NCBI GenBank assembly: GCA_003156795.1 | Contig: PMHU01000248.1 | Coordinates: forward strand, 393 to 32,905 | Length of the DNA stretch: 32,513 bases | DNA from: Acidimicrobiaceae bacterium | Lineage (GTDB): Bacteria; Actinomycetota; Acidimicrobiia; Acidimicrobiales; Palsa-688 | Direction: 5' to 3' | Shown here: in pieces, positions 32,368-32,513 of the stretch | Numbering within the stretch: the stretch's first letter is position 1 | Layout of the letters: the number at the start of each line of letters is the position of its first letter | Position numbers and translations under genes: made by a program | Notes under the pieces: generated by a model | Told to the model about the DNA's origin: nothing | The model's input: only the letters and a program-made list of their open reading frames with translations | Databases searched by the model: none

Positions 32368-32513
32368 TTACTCCGGGGCCGTGTCATTTCCCGGAAGTGA
32401 CACTCCCCTGGAGGAGGGTGAGAGGACCAATTCGCGGCCGTCGCTGACGGCGGGCTGGCCCTCCGGTGTTGACCACAGTTTCTGGAGGTATCCGGTGTCG
32501 CTCGATGAGCTTC
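32368..32513 (-). CDS. Possible C-terminal fragment of an element-encoded protein
   Basis: A minus-strand frame is open from the window edge to TAA at 32368-32370, about 47 residues, including LQKLWSTPEGQPAVSDGRELVLS read from the N-terminal side. Of the three minus frames it has the most G/C-ending codons. It would lie upstream of the integrase in the presumed mobile element, where an excisionase or replication gene is often found. No family is recognised and the call is tentative. Confidence 0.25.
   Translation of the reverse strand, partial: SSSSDTGYLQKLWSTPEGQPAVSDGRELVLSPSSRGVSLPGNDTAPE

Overview
The window is high-GC, densely coded DNA that reads as the chromosome of an actinobacterium. 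The lineage most suggested is Acidimicrobiia or a close relative. That placement is inferred from gene style: GTG and TTG starts, a subtilase with three 'LDTR...NLNF...GYY' surface repeats, a TIGR02960-type ECF sigma factor, an HSTAGFVD-type dCTP deaminase, and actinobacterial L,D-transpeptidase and Liv-type ABC genes. No rRNA, CRISPR array or insertion sequence was seen. After start correction, no gene-free stretch exceeds 300 bases. The longest gaps (about 9126-9406, 25568-25818 and 23955-24191) hold only ribosome-binding sites and presumed promoters.

Layout. 1-390: the 3' end of glycine decarboxylase (gcvP). 375-3166 (minus): a two-gene molybdate/tungstate uptake operon, a lipoprotein followed by a fused permease-ATPase. 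3290-4419 (plus): a 45-residue membrane peptide and a saccharopine-dehydrogenase-like protein. 4464-9125 (minus): secreted subtilase, trans-aconitate-type methyltransferase, ABM-domain monooxygenase and a small unknown protein. 9407-9479: tRNA-Ala(TGC). 9623-10480: a PhyH-family oxygenase. 10550-22595: a divergent locus. Sulfotransferase and tetR read left. Reading right are an AhpD/CMD-like protein, an extended SDR, a DUF1214 protein, a complete Liv-type ABC importer (substrate-binding lipoprotein, fused LivH-LivM, LivG, LivF), a gluconate-2-dehydrogenase subunit-3-like protein and a GMC oxidoreductase. 22644-25567 (minus): L,D-transpeptidase, M48 peptidase, EthD protein. 25819-27021: an ECF sigma factor overlapping tail-to-tail with a STAS-like gene. 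27140-30199 (plus): a class III CoA-transferase, a phosphoribosyltransferase with an apparent AUC start, and an SPFH protein. 30308-30889 (minus): dCTP deaminase. 30948-31018: tRNA-Gly(CCC). A tyrosine integrase follows on the minus strand, 24 bases beyond the tRNA, and marks one end of an integrative element that runs out of the window.

How it works together. The most system-like part is the locus at 10550-22595. It combines a regulator, an importer and several redox enzymes around one symmetric control region. In the tetR/CMD intergenic space two nested inverted repeats share exactly one centre (12380.5) and coincide with mirror-image -35 and -10 boxes. I infer a TetR-controlled uptake and oxidation pathway for a hydrophobic alcohol- or ketone-type compound. 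The substrate cannot be read from the sequence. Several single features also deserve checking: two genes whose family-expected start codons are ATC and GTC, an 87-base convergent coding overlap between a sigma factor and a STAS protein, two ABC transporter gene fusions, and a GMC enzyme lacking its second catalytic residue.
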